Positions 1-11,800 of a DNA stretch of 64,000 bases are shown piece after piece. Every line of letters starts with the position of its first letter. Position 1 is the first letter of the stretch. This DNA is from Lactiplantibacillus xiangfangensis (lineage in GTDB: Bacteria > Bacillota > Bacilli > Lactobacillales > Lactobacillaceae): assembly GCF_001438845.1 (NCBI RefSeq), contig NZ_JQCL01000057.1:306911-370910 (forward strand). Direction: 5' to 3'. The notes under the pieces are model-generated. The model was not told the DNA's origin. It searched no databases and was given only the letters and a program-made list of their open reading frames with translations. Position numbers and translations under genes: made by a program.

Positions 1-1309
1 ACTCTTGATAGATTGGCTTGAACAGGTCGCTTTCGGCGTCCTTACTGAGCATTTCTTTCGGGAAGAAGAAGCGTTGGTCCCCGGATACTTTACCCGTAAT
101 GGCCCGCACGAGGTCGCTGACGGTCGACAATTCGAGTAAGGAACCATCTTTTTGCATCAGCTCAATTTGGGTCCGCGGTTTTTTCATCTTGGGATCGTAG
201 GCATCGTACGGCAAGTCGTAACTATCATTAGTATCAGTATAGTAGTGACTGTCGAAACCGGCCTGTTCAATTAATTGCTGTAAATCAGGAATTAACGGCT
301 GTGTCAGGTGGTCAACGCGGGCGGACTTTAACGGACGCCGGTCTAAGAAACGGGTAGCTAGGTCTGCTAGGATGCTGTCCCGGCTGTCACGCCAATGGTT
401 GAAGTACGTGTTGAGGACGCCATCATCCAGCCGCAAATAATCATGTAACGTAAAGTTGTTATTGAAAAACGGCAACAACATGTGCGGCGTTGCTTCGGCA
501 TCGCTTGCGTGACTTTGATAAAGGTCGTTAGCGCGTTCTAGGAGGTGATCCAAGATGACTTCCATGGATCGGGAGACTGGATGAAAGTAGACCTGCATGT
601 ACATCTGAAACCGGCTGACAATGTAATCTTCCACGGCGTGCATACCTTCCATCATGAAGGTGATGCCACCTTGGTAGGGCCGCATGACCCGCAAGATCCG
701 CGTCAAATCAAAGTTCCCGTAGTTCGTCCCCGTAAAATAGGAGTCCCGTAAGAGGTAGTCCATCCGATCGGCGTCGATTTGACTGGAAATCATCTGCACA
801 ACCTGGGGATTGGGATACGTTTTTTGAATCACGGCCGCGACTTGTTCGGGAAAGTCGGGTGCGACTCTGCGTAGTACTTGGTTGACTTCGGTTTCGGGCG
901 ACGTAATGATTTGTGCGGTGATGGCCTCGTGGTCGGTGTGGAAAATATGTTCAAACGTGTGCGAATACGGGCCGTGTCCGATGTCATGCAGTAGTGCGGC
1001 GCACAAAGCCACTAACCGCTCGTTGTCGTCCCAACCGCCGTCACCGGGGGTCTTCGTGGGATAGTTACGGGCAAAGTTGTCACAGATGCGCCGGGTCACT
1101 TCGTAAACGCCCAGGCAGTGCCCGAAGCGGGAATGTTCTGCGCCGTGAAAAGTCAGCGACGTGGTCCCAAGTTGTTTGATCCGGCGGAGCCGTTGAAATT
1201 CGGACGTGTTGATCAAGTCTAGGATGACTTGATGTTGAACGTAAACGTAATCGTGGACGGGGTCGCGAAAGACCTTCTCCATGGGTAATAATTGTTGGCG
1301 GTAAGTCAA
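1..1309 (-). CDS. HD-domain phosphohydrolase, YwfO/dGTPase-like (3' end outside window)
   Basis: Translating the minus strand from a TTG at 1309 gives an open frame that runs off the left edge (about 436 codons visible). The TTG is preceded by GAGG with a 7-nt gap; an in-frame ATG lies at 1282. The N-terminal part carries the metal-binding HD signature: the segment FGHCLGVYEVTRR is followed by LLHDIGHGPYSHTFEH, with His and the His-Asp pair placed as in metal-dependent phosphohydrolases. This matches the YwfO group, HD proteins related to dGTP triphosphohydrolases and often annotated as such; the true substrate cannot be read from sequence. It starts 17 bp after lipL on the same strand, so the two probably share a transcript, as ywfL and ywfO neighbour each other in Bacillus. 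Membership is secure, substrate is not, and the C terminus is not visible. Confidence 0.85.
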   Translation of the reverse strand, partial: MTYRQQLLPMEKVFRDPVHDYVYVQHQVILDLINTSEFQRLRRIKQLGTTSLTFHGAEHSRFGHCLGVYEVTRRICDNFARNYPTKTPGDGGWDDNERLVALCAALLHDIGHGPYSHTFEHIFHTDHEAITAQIITSPETEVNQVLRRVAPDFPEQVAAVIQKTYPNPQVVQMISSQIDADRMDYLLRDSYFTGTNYGNFDLTRILRVMRPYQGGITFMMEGMHAVEDYIVSRFQMYMQVYFHPVSRSMEVILDHLLERANDLYQSHASDAEATPHMLLPFFNNNFTLHDYLRLDDGVLNTYFNHWRDSRDSILADLATRFLDRRPLKSARVDHLTQPLIPDLQQLIEQAGFDSHYYTDTNDSYDLPYDAYDPKMKKPRTQIELMQKDGSLLELSTVSDLVRAITGKVSGDQRFFFPKEMLSKDAESDLFKPIYQE

Positions 1310-1326
1310 AAAAATTCCTCCGTTCG

Positions 1327-2142
1327 TTAACGCAAGCGTTGCTGACGGCGTTGCATTTGTTGGTAAGCCTGAGCTAAGTGGGCTTGAAATTCTGGTTCCT
1401 CGGTGAGTAACGGTAGGGTCGTCGTGTCAACCGTTCCAAATTGTGCCAGAACGTGGCTGAATTGGTGCTGAGCAGCGGTCACGCTCAACGGTGTGTTAAG
1501 CTTTGCACTCACGGTTGTCATGACCGTGGGATCAATATCTGGAAACCGGTCGTCCGTTTTCCCAGCGAGACCGGTCTGATAAAATTGCTGAATCAGTTGG
1601 CTACGACTCGTCTGGTCGCCGTTGATACTGACGTACAGCATGATGACCAGTGCGTCGGCGGTGCGCCGTTGTGACATGCCCGCAATTTTTTGACCATCAA
1701 TGCTCAGGTCATAATCACCGGGACAGTACGAGCGGGTGATCTCACCGGTGGTAATCACGAGGGTGGGCCACACCGCTTGGACGTACTTGGTCATCAGTTG
1801 GTAGGCGTCCGTAATGGAATAGTCACTACGGTTAGCGGGCAAGAAGAGCGAGACGTTGAGCACGCCGTCATCCGCGACCACGGCGAGACCACCTGAATTG
1901 CGTAGCAAGGTCTGATAACCGGCCTGCTGAAGTCCCGTTAAACTGGTCGCTAGTTGTGGTAACTGCTGATCTAACAGCCCTAAAATAACGGTCTGCGAGA
2001 GCTGCCAAAAGTGAACGATTGGTTGTTGGCGTTCCGCAGTCAGCCAGAGTAGCGCGTTCGTATACGCAAAGCTATCAAGCATCGCGGCTGATTCATAATG
2101 TTGACTTAAAGTTGCAATGGTTGGTTGCGTCAATGGATTCAC
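1327..2142 (-). CDS. lipL: Octanoyl/lipoyl-[GcvH] amidotransferase family protein (LipL-like)
   Basis: A 271-aa protein of the biotin/lipoate protein ligase fold. LipL moves an octanoyl or lipoyl group from GcvH to the E2 subunits of 2-oxoacid dehydrogenases through a Cys thioester. Family features are visible: RNSGGLAVVADDGVLNVSL near residue 80 (the R(R)SGG...HD.G..N region), then SYCPGDYDLS with the Cys expected to be catalytic, followed by GQKIAG with the conserved Lys. The C-terminal domain that true lipoate ligases (LplA) use is not evident. The start is GTG at 2142 with a poor Shine-Dalgarno; the frame is closed by TGA 15 nt upstream, so little extension is possible. It lies 17 bp upstream of the YwfO-like gene. 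An ordinary lipoate ligase is the main alternative. Confidence 0.8.
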   Translation of the reverse strand: MNPLTQPTIATLSQHYESAAMLDSFAYTNALLWLTAERQQPIVHFWQLSQTVILGLLDQQLPQLATSLTGLQQAGYQTLLRNSGGLAVVADDGVLNVSLFLPANRSDYSITDAYQLMTKYVQAVWPTLVITTGEITRSYCPGDYDLSIDGQKIAGMSQRRTADALVIMLYVSINGDQTSRSQLIQQFYQTGLAGKTDDRFPDIDPTVMTTVSAKLNTPLSVTAAQHQFSHVLAQFGTVDTTTLPLLTEEPEFQAHLAQAYQQMQRRQQRLR

Positions 2143-2169
2143 CCCGTTTAGACATCAGTTTCACCCTTA

Positions 2170-2253
2170 ATTATACTCGAATTGCCACTACGGCGCAGGT
2201 CGAGCTAGACGATAGGTTGATTTTTAGTTATTTTAAGATGAATGGCTTATAAT
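2170..2253. promoter_or_regulatory. Divergent promoter region between lipL and ywiB
   Basis: The 222-bp divergent gap has a perfect minus-strand -10 (TATAAT, 2175 to 2170) facing lipL. On the plus strand there is TATAAT at 2248-2253 with a weak TTAGTT at 2224-2229 (18-bp spacer) facing ywiB. Neither has a good -35, so these are predictions only. Confidence 0.5.
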
Positions 2254-2314
2254 TAAGATGACGTTTGAAGGCGCAAGCGCAGTCGCGTGCAACGCACAAC
2301 AAACTTGGAGATAA

Positions 2315-2344
2315 TGGACGTATCGAGTCGTGCGGATACGTCCA
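2315..2344 (+). other. Perfect hairpin in the ywiB leader
   Basis: TGGACGTATC, a 10-nt loop, then GATACGTCCA: perfect 10-bp arms in the ywiB 5' leader. The hairpin ends about 7 nt before the AGGAGG ribosome site and has no T tract, so it is not a terminator. It could affect mRNA stability or ribosome access. Confidence 0.6.
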
Positions 2345-2364
2345 GTAATTAGGAGGAAAAAGTT

Positions 2365-2805
2365 ATGGATGATTTAACAACCGGAGTACCCGTAGCCATT
2401 CATTTAGAGACGCAGGCTCTTCAAGACGGCGATACGGCCAACTATGCGTTAGATGTTGATGGTCAGCTGGTTCAAATGGGCGGGGCATTTTACTTACGCT
2501 ACAAGGAAGTCAATGATGATGCACCTGAACCCATTCCGGTGACGATCAAACTCGCCAATAATGGTGACGTGGTCTTGACGCGCAGTGCAACGAACCGGTT
2601 GCGATTACACTTTGCGAACGGAAAACGGGTGCGCGCACACTACCAAACACCGATGGGGATGCTCCCCGTTGAGACGGTGACGCCGATGTTACAAGTGCGG
2701 CTTCGTGAGCGGCCATTTTCCGGTGAAGTCAACGTTAATTACGACTTATATGCGGGTGAACAGCTGGTTGGTAACTACAAGTTGAGATTGCAATTCACGG
2801 CCTGA
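2365..2805 (+). CDS. ywiB: DUF1934 family protein (YwiB-like)
   Basis: A 146-aa soluble protein of the DUF1934/YwiB family, small calycin-like beta barrels found in Firmicutes. Visible features fit: alternating beta-type segments, GGAFYLRYKE around residue 40, and a C-terminal GNYKLRLQF strand. AGGAGG sits about 8 nt before the ATG. Function is unknown. It precedes rpoE by about 45 bp with no terminator between, so co-transcription with the RNA polymerase delta gene is likely. No signal peptide or membrane segment is seen. Confidence 0.85.
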   Translation: MDDLTTGVPVAIHLETQALQDGDTANYALDVDGQLVQMGGAFYLRYKEVNDDAPEPIPVTIKLANNGDVVLTRSATNRLRLHFANGKRVRAHYQTPMGMLPVETVTPMLQVRLRERPFSGEVNVNYDLYAGEQLVGNYKLRLQFTA

Positions 2806-2849
2806 TTTGGTATGATGAACTGTAAACTGTGGAAAGGACGTGCACCAGT

Positions 2850-3461
2850 TTGGAACTTAAACAATTTGATGGACAAAAAAAGTCCGAATTATCTTTAATC
2901 GAGGTTGCGCATGCGATCTTATCACAACATGGTGATGCGATGGCGTTTGCCGATTTAACCAATGCTGTGCAATCATATTTAGGTAAAAGCGACGAAGAAA
3001 TTCGGGAGCGTTTATCACAATTTTATACCGATCTGAACATCGACGGTAGTTTCATTTCCCTCGGTGACAATATGTGGGGCTTGCGTGCATGGTACCCATT
3101 TGAATCCATTGACGAAGCCGTTATCCATACCGATGACGACGAAGATGATGATCGGCCAAAGCGTAAGAAGCGTAAGAAAGTTAACGCATTCTTAGCTGAC
3201 GCTGGGGATGATGACGACGTGATCGATTACGATGACGACGATCCCGAAGACGATGACAATTATGATGATGACGATTCTGAGAGTGACGATGACGACGATT
3301 CAGAAGGCAAAGGCAAGTACGATGAATTAGCCGGCGTTGATGATAGTGACGATGACGCTGCTGACGAAACGTTACCCGACGGCATTGAAGGCCAATTATC
3401 CGAGTTAAATGACGACGATGATGATGACTTTGATGACGACGATGAAGACGAAAATAAATAA
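2850..3461 (+). CDS. rpoE: DNA-directed RNA polymerase delta subunit
   Basis: The delta subunit binds RNA polymerase, speeds recycling and raises selectivity for promoters and initiating NTPs. The N-terminal globular domain (about residues 1-90) begins [21 protein letters not shown], the HARE-HTH/RpoE delta fold, followed by a basic patch RPKRKKRKK. The remaining ~100 residues are almost entirely Asp/Glu, the disordered acidic tail typical of delta. I place the start at TTG 2850 (AAAGGA 11 nt upstream), not at the in-frame codon 21 nt upstream, because family members start at the ELKQF segment; this gives 203 aa. It is followed by pyrG, as in Bacillus, but pyrG has its own promoter and attenuator. 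Confidence 0.95.
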   Translation: MELKQFDGQKKSELSLIEVAHAILSQHGDAMAFADLTNAVQSYLGKSDEEIRERLSQFYTDLNIDGSFISLGDNMWGLRAWYPFESIDEAVIHTDDDEDDDRPKRKKRKKVNAFLADAGDDDDVIDYDDDDPEDDDNYDDDDSESDDDDDSEGKGKYDELAGVDDSDDDAADETLPDGIEGQLSELNDDDDDDFDDDDEDENK

Positions 3462-3479
3462 GCTTCTCGAGATTCAACC

Positions 3480-3521
3480 TTGACGAAAAGGCAATCTCCT
3501 TGTATTATCTTAATTGGGCTC
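3480..3521 (+). promoter_or_regulatory. pyrG promoter with GGGCTC initiation site
   Basis: TTGACG (3480-3485), 17-bp spacer, TATTAT (3503-3508); seven bases later the predicted transcript starts GGGCTC at 3516. That initial sequence is what Bacillus subtilis pyrG uses for CTP-sensitive G reiteration. Confidence 0.85.
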
Positions 3522-3554
3522 TCTGGTAGAAATACCCGAGACAAACGAACGTAA

Positions 3555-5246
<1,692 letters not shown>

Positions 5247-5265
5247 GTTAGCTTAGTTAGATGAA

Positions 5266-5297
5266 GCACTCAAGTATATGACTTGGGTGCTTTTTTA
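5266..5297 (+). terminator. pyrG terminator
   Basis: GCACTCAAGT, a 5-nt loop, ACTTGGGTGC, then six T, starting 20 bp after the pyrG stop. Confidence 0.9.
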
Positions 5298-5523
5298 GCG
5301 ATAGCACAAATTTTGTGACTTAAAGTAATCAAGCGTGTCGCTAATTTAGTTGGCAGGCAACAGTAATATAGAAACAATTGATATGCTATCAGGCTATTAC
5401 CAATTTTGATTAAATAGTAGTGATATTTATTTAAACAAAAAATTTTTCCGAGTGTTACCGCTTGCAAATTGATGATATATGTAGATTCTTGTCCTCTTAG
5501 ACGCCCCTCAAATAATTAACGGC

Positions 5524-5552
5524 TTGAATGTTTGCCGTGTCACTCTTATAAT
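5524..5552 (+). promoter_or_regulatory. Promoter of the giant surface protein gene
   Basis: TTGAAT, 17-bp spacer, TATAAT. This is the only strong promoter in the AT-rich 560-bp gap after the pyrG terminator (5298-5854). It predicts a 5' leader of about 295 nt. Short minus-strand frames in the gap have no recognisable content, and nothing else was seen there. Confidence 0.75.
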
Positions 5553-5854
5553 ATATTTATTAATTCACTTATATAAATAAGTCTGTCCGATAGATGATAA
5601 AGATGGTGAAACTTTTTACTTTGATAGAGGTTAAAAGTGTGTAATGGTTTAAAAGGAAACATAGCAAAGATACGGGGAAGAATCCGTTGAAAGCACAACT
5701 GGTTTTTAAGGGTGTTGTACCAGCTAATGGCAATACCGATAAGCAAAGCAATCATTGAAAATTAATTGTCCGAACTGGTCTTTTGAAGATTGTCAGCTTG
5801 ACAATTAAATTGAGCGCGGGGGATTCATCGTCGTTGAAAAAGGAGCGGGAAAAT

Positions 5855-8800
5855 TTGAAACAAAAAATAGCAAATCAATCAATCAAGAAGAATTTCATTT
5901 TATACAAGGGCCATACGGGTTGGAAAATCAAGACCCGTTTATTTGGGACGTTATTAGTTGGTCTTTCCGCGATGACTATCGCAGAAAGTGTAGGAACGGT
6001 TAACGCCCATGCCGCAACGGAAGCATCACCATCTGAGGATGCTTCTCCGGCACCAGCACCGAAAACGACTGGGACTGCGACACTTAAAGGTAGTAATACT
6101 GATGAAACGCCATCAAGCCAAGAATCAAGTAGCCAAGAATCCGGTAGCCAAGCACCAGCAAGCCAAGAATCCGGTAGCCAGGCATCAGGCAGTCAAGTAC
6201 CCGCAAGTAGCCAGGAATCCGGTAGCCAAGCACCAGCAAGTCAGGAACCGGTAAGTCAAGCACCGACAAACAAAGAATCAGGCAGCCAAGCACCTGCGAA
6301 CAAGAAATCAGGTAGCCAGGCATCTGCAAGTGAAGAGTTAACGATCCAAGCACCAGCAAGCCGAAGATTAGCAACACGAGCGCTTGCAGCTAACCTATCA
6401 ATTGCCCCAGCGTCTATGCGGATTGCACCAGAGAGCTTTTCGCTTGATAGTGTGGCAACTGATACAACTAATGATGCTGCGACTTATCAAACGTTAACGC
6501 CGGGTCAAACAGTTGAAGTTGGCAAGACGGATGGCTCTGGAGTGACGTTATCTGGTAGTCAAGTGCTGGATCACTTTACGAATACGGTCCAAAACTACAG
6601 TAGCGCAACAATCACACCTGAAGTTACTGCAGCGAATACAGTGACGTCCCCGGCTGATGCTAATGGCGTTTGGCAGTTGACGACTAATGGTAAGCATCCT
6701 TACATCGATCCAGATCACCCACAGTATCCCACGACGGCTACTGGTCCCCAAGTTGCCCATGTTTCTTTTGAAAACGACATTGATTTTGAACATAATTTTA
6801 CCATGACTGGTGCGTTAGGTATTGGGACAAAAGCTTTAGGCGGAGCTGATGGTGTTGGTATTGTTTTCGCACCCGGTGACCCGAAACATGCAACGGAAGG
6901 CAAGAAAGGTGGCAATTTAGGCTTAGGTGGCTTGGATAACGCATTTGCCTTCGTTTATGATGATCATCATAACGATGGTACAGATGACACCAAAGTTGTT
7001 GACCCTGGTTCAGGTGCTTACTTTGGTTGGCGGTCGACTGATGCCAATGGTGCCATTCAAAATGTTACTAACTCAAATGATTGGAAAGCTGCTAACGCAC
7101 TTAGCTTAAATGATCGGGTAGTCAATCCACTTAATAATTTCACGATGACCTATGACGCAGGGACAAAACTGTTATCAATAACTATTGGTGGTCAAGAATT
7201 TACACGAACAATTTCTGACACCTCAACTGGATATTCAATTTCAATTGCTGCTTCAACTGGACAAGATAAGAATGATTACTCCGCCAAAATTGACAGCTTT
7301 ACCTACACGCCAAAGACAGCTTCAGTGAATGTCACCGTGGCTGATACTACGGTCGGAGATACACAAGTAAGTACTACTACGCCAGTCACTGCAAACATTG
7401 GGGATACAATTTATGTATTTTCAACGAAGGCCGCAGCGGAACGAGCAGTAGCCGCAGACTCAAACCTGGATCCTAAATTGGTTACGGTAATTCCTGCAAG
7501 TACGACTAACAATGTTTATGTTATCGATGGTGACAAGGCCGCTACCGGCAATGGGGCGGTCCACTATATCAATGACGACTCAAGCATTGCCGATGGGGCG
7601 TACTACAGTTACACCGTGACCGGGGATGCTAGCCAAGCCTTGACTGTTCCTATTAGTCAAGCCTTTACAGCCAACGTTACGCCAGTTGATTCAGTGACTG
7701 GAGATCCCATTCCTGGCATGGACCCTATTCAAGTGAATTCGGTTGCCGGTAAATCAGTTGTTATTCAAGTGCCTGGTTATACCCCTGTGACCGTTAAGCT
7801 GGATGCCCCCGCTGCTGGTGAAACAGTGGTCAATGAGAAAGTGAAGATTAACACGGGTACGACACCATCGACAGCAACTGATGTCGCAAATCCGATTGAA
7901 CATTATTACACGGCTGCTGGTGAGACAATTGATGGGACACCAGTTACTGCTAATGTGACGGTAGGGACGAATCAATCCGTTACGGATGCCCTCAATGCAA
8001 CACCAATCGGTGAAGATGGTAAACCTGTCACGGACGGTAGCACGCCAGCCTACACTTGGTCGACGGTTTCTAATGCCAGTGCCACGGACTCTACAGATTC
8101 TACGGCACCTCAGGATAGTAAGAGTATCTTGGTCCCAACGAAGGTAACGCTTGATAAATGGTTGCAGAAGGCTAAAGATAACCAAGCCAAGGCGGACGAC
8201 TACCAAAAGAAAACGCAAGCTGTTTATGATAAATTTGTTGGCTTAACGGGGATTACACAGGAGCAGAAGGCCGCCGCACAGCAACTCTTGGATTCTGTTA
8301 ATGACATGTATGCTCAACTTTCGACAGATAATGCCACGGCTAAGGATGCCTTGCAGGCCGCCGAAGATGCTACGGACCCAGAGACAATCTTTGAAAAGGG
8401 TCAAGCCGGGTATGGTGCTTTAGCTAACATGGATGACACCATGACGACGTTCCAAAATGATCTGGATAACCTGACTGCAACTAATGATGCCACGGTGGCA
8501 AGCTTAGCGACCTTTATTTCCTGGTCACGGGATTACGGCCAAACTTTAGGCTTCCCAGATGTGACCGTTGGTGATGGATTTGGCGCAACGTTGACTCAAG
8601 CTCAAAAGGATGGTTTTAACAATCCGGATTACTACTACTATGTTAATGCTACAGATTCGGATACCCACGTCACGCCTAAAGATGCCGGGACCTATTACTT
8701 CAAGTTGACGGACGATGGACGTACTTATCTTAAGAGCTTGACCACTAATACTAATGCTGGTCTTTACACGTCGGCAGCGCTCACGATTAATCCGGTTGAT

Positions 8801-11800
8801 GTGACGCCAACCCTTACTGATTCTAGTCTGCAATATGGCGGTGTTGCCGGCATATTACCATTAGCCAATATCAACTATCATCTGGGTACGGTGGCTGGTG
8901 ATGATGATCCGGCGCTTAAAATTACTCAGGACGATTTTGAAATTGACGATGCCAATAACAATAAGGTCGAAATCAACCAGTTGCAAGTCGGTGGCAAGTA
9001 TACGATTCGTTATACCAATGATGCTCAGGCTACCTTGAAGGCCGATAAGAATTACAATTTCACGTTTGACAAGACCAGCACGGCCACATTGACTGTGACA
9101 CCACGGGAAGTTTTGATTGTTGCTGCAAATGTCAAGAAGACTTATGGCGACACTGATCCAGCAGCTCTGAGCTTGGACAATGATTCTGCCAAAGCTGCTT
9201 TAGTCAACGGTGATGACGTCTCTAGTCTTGGCGCCAATCTGACGCGGGAAACTGGCGAAAATGCTGGTAGCTATAAGATCTCCGGTACCGCCACGGCAAA
9301 CAAGAACTATGCCGTAACGGTTAGGGATGGGAAATTTACTATTGCTCAAAAGGCAATCACGGTAAAGGCAAATAACGTCAGTGTCGATTATGACGGCACG
9401 GCCCATCAAGTTGACCAATTAGGTTTCACGATTCCAGATGGTGCGTTAGTTGGCACCGATACGGCGGCCGATTTGGATGTGACGTTGACACCAAGCGCTG
9501 AAACCAACGCTGGCACGTATACCATTTCGGGTACCTCAACAGCAGCGAACTATGCCGTTACTGTCGAAGATGGAACTTTAACCATTGCTCAAAAAGCTGC
9601 CACGGTTACTGCCAATGCTGCTACCGTGGGGTATGGTGATGCTTTACCAACGCTTACGGTAACTAACAGCGATACGGGCTTAAAGACCACACTCGATAAT
9701 ACTGATTTTGAAATTTTTGATAACAAGGCAAAAGCAGTTGCTACAGGTCAGTTGCAAGCCGGTGGCGACTACACGATTCGATTGACTCAGGCGGCCCAAG
9801 ACAGTTTGAATACTGCCAATCCTAACTACAAGCTTAGCTTTGGTACAGATGTATTGACTGTTAACAAGAAGCCAATTACGGTACAAATTAATAATGTCGA
9901 TGCCACTTACGATGGTGCAGCACATGGTGCAAATGGCTTTAGCATTTCAAAGGACGATAAGTTAGTTGATGGCGACAGCGATGATGCACTCGGTGTAACT
10001 CTTGATCCAATTTCTGAGACTGATGCTGGGACGTATACGATTACTGGGAAGACCGATTCAGCGAACTATGACGTTACTGTCAATGATGGAACTTTAACCA
10101 TTGCTCAAAAAGCTGCCACGATTACTGCCGATGCTGCTACCGTGGGCTATGGTAATGCTTTACCAACGCTTACGGTAACTAACAGCGATACGGGCTTAAA
10201 GACCACACTCGATAATACTGATTTTGAAATTTTTGATAACAAGGCAAACGCGGTTGCTACGGGTCAGTTGCAAGCCGGTGGCGACTACACGATTCGATTG
10301 ACTCAGGCGGCCCAAGGCAGTTTGACCAAAGACAATCCTAACTACAAGCTTAGCTTTGGTGAGAACAAGCTGACCGTTACGCAACGGGCAATTACGGTTC
10401 ACATTGAAGATGGTGGCAAGGATTATGGTGTTACGACCGATCCAGCCTTGACGTTTACTATTCCAGCAACCACTGCCGCAGGTCAAACTAACGGTACGTT
10501 GGTTGATCCAGATACTCAGGATGCACTAGGAGTGACGTTAACTCGGGAAAATGGGAACGACGCCGGTTCTTACAATATTACTGGGACAGCCTCCAATGAT
10601 GGTAATTACAAGGTCTCCATTGAAAACGATGGGACCTTCACGATTGCACCGATTGCTGGAACTGCCACGGTTGCCGATACTAGTGTGGTTTACGGTGATG
10701 CCTTGTCAGATGATAAGGTAACGGTCAACGGAACAGACACTAGTGAACTTAGTGCGGACAATTTTGAGATTGTTGATACAAAGACAAAATCTGTTGTAAC
10801 TGCTGACAAACTGCAAGTTAACGGAAGCTACACGGTGCAGTTGACACAAAAGGCTCAGGATGCTTTGAGCAAGGCTAACCCTAACTATACTCTCAGCTTT
10901 GCTGCGGGTGGATTGACCGTAACAAAGCGGCCAATTACTGTACAGGTTAATAATGTTACTACCACTTATGATGGCAAGGCGCATGGTGCGAATGGTTTCG
11001 TCGTTGCAACGGATGTGTCGAATAACGCGTTAGTCGATGGTGACAGTGATAATGCGCTTGGCGTTACTCTGAATCCAATTTCTGAGACTGATGCTGGGAC
11101 ATATACGATTACTGGAAAAGCTGATTCAGCGAACTATGATGTAACGCTTAAAGATGGGGCGCTGAATATTACCCAAGCGGACGGAAACGTGGTCGTAACG
11201 GGGACTAGTGTCGTTTATGGTGATTCATTGCCAAGCCTGTTGGTCTCGGTTCATGGGGCGGCTGCTATTGAGATGAGCGCGGACAATTTCGAGATTGTCG
11301 ATACAAAGACAAAATCTATTGTGACCGCTGATAAACTACAAGTTAACGGAACCTATACGGTGCAGTTGACGAAAGTAGCTCAAAATAAGTTAAGCAAGGA
11401 TAACAGCAACTACAAACTTAGTTTTGGTACGGATGCTGCTTTGACTGTGACTAAGCGGCCAATTACGGTACAAATTAATAATGTTACTACCACTTACGAT
11501 GGTGCAGTGCATGGCTCAAATGGCTTCATCGTTGCAACGGATGTGCCGAATAACGCGTTAGTCGATGGCGACAGCAATGGTGCACTTAGTGTTACTCTGA
11601 ATCCAATTTCTGAGACTAATGTTGGATCATATACGATTTCTGGGAAGGCTGATTCAGCAAACTATGATGTAACGCTTAAAGATGGCGCACTGAATATTAC
11701 CCAAGCGGACGGAAACGTGGCCGTAACGGGGACTAGTGTCGTTTATGGTGATTCATTGCCAAGCTTGTCAGTCTCAGTTAATGGGGCAGCTGATAGTGAG

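Noticed and set aside
3181-3544. Minus-strand frames rich in His, Arg and Ser opposite rpoE
   Set aside because: They are the antisense of the Asp/Glu-coding GAT/GAC/GAA repeats of the delta subunit tail.
5270-5755. Three 60-69-codon minus-strand frames before the giant surface gene
   Set aside because: AT-rich, no ribosome sites, no recognisable content; one covers the pyrG terminator.
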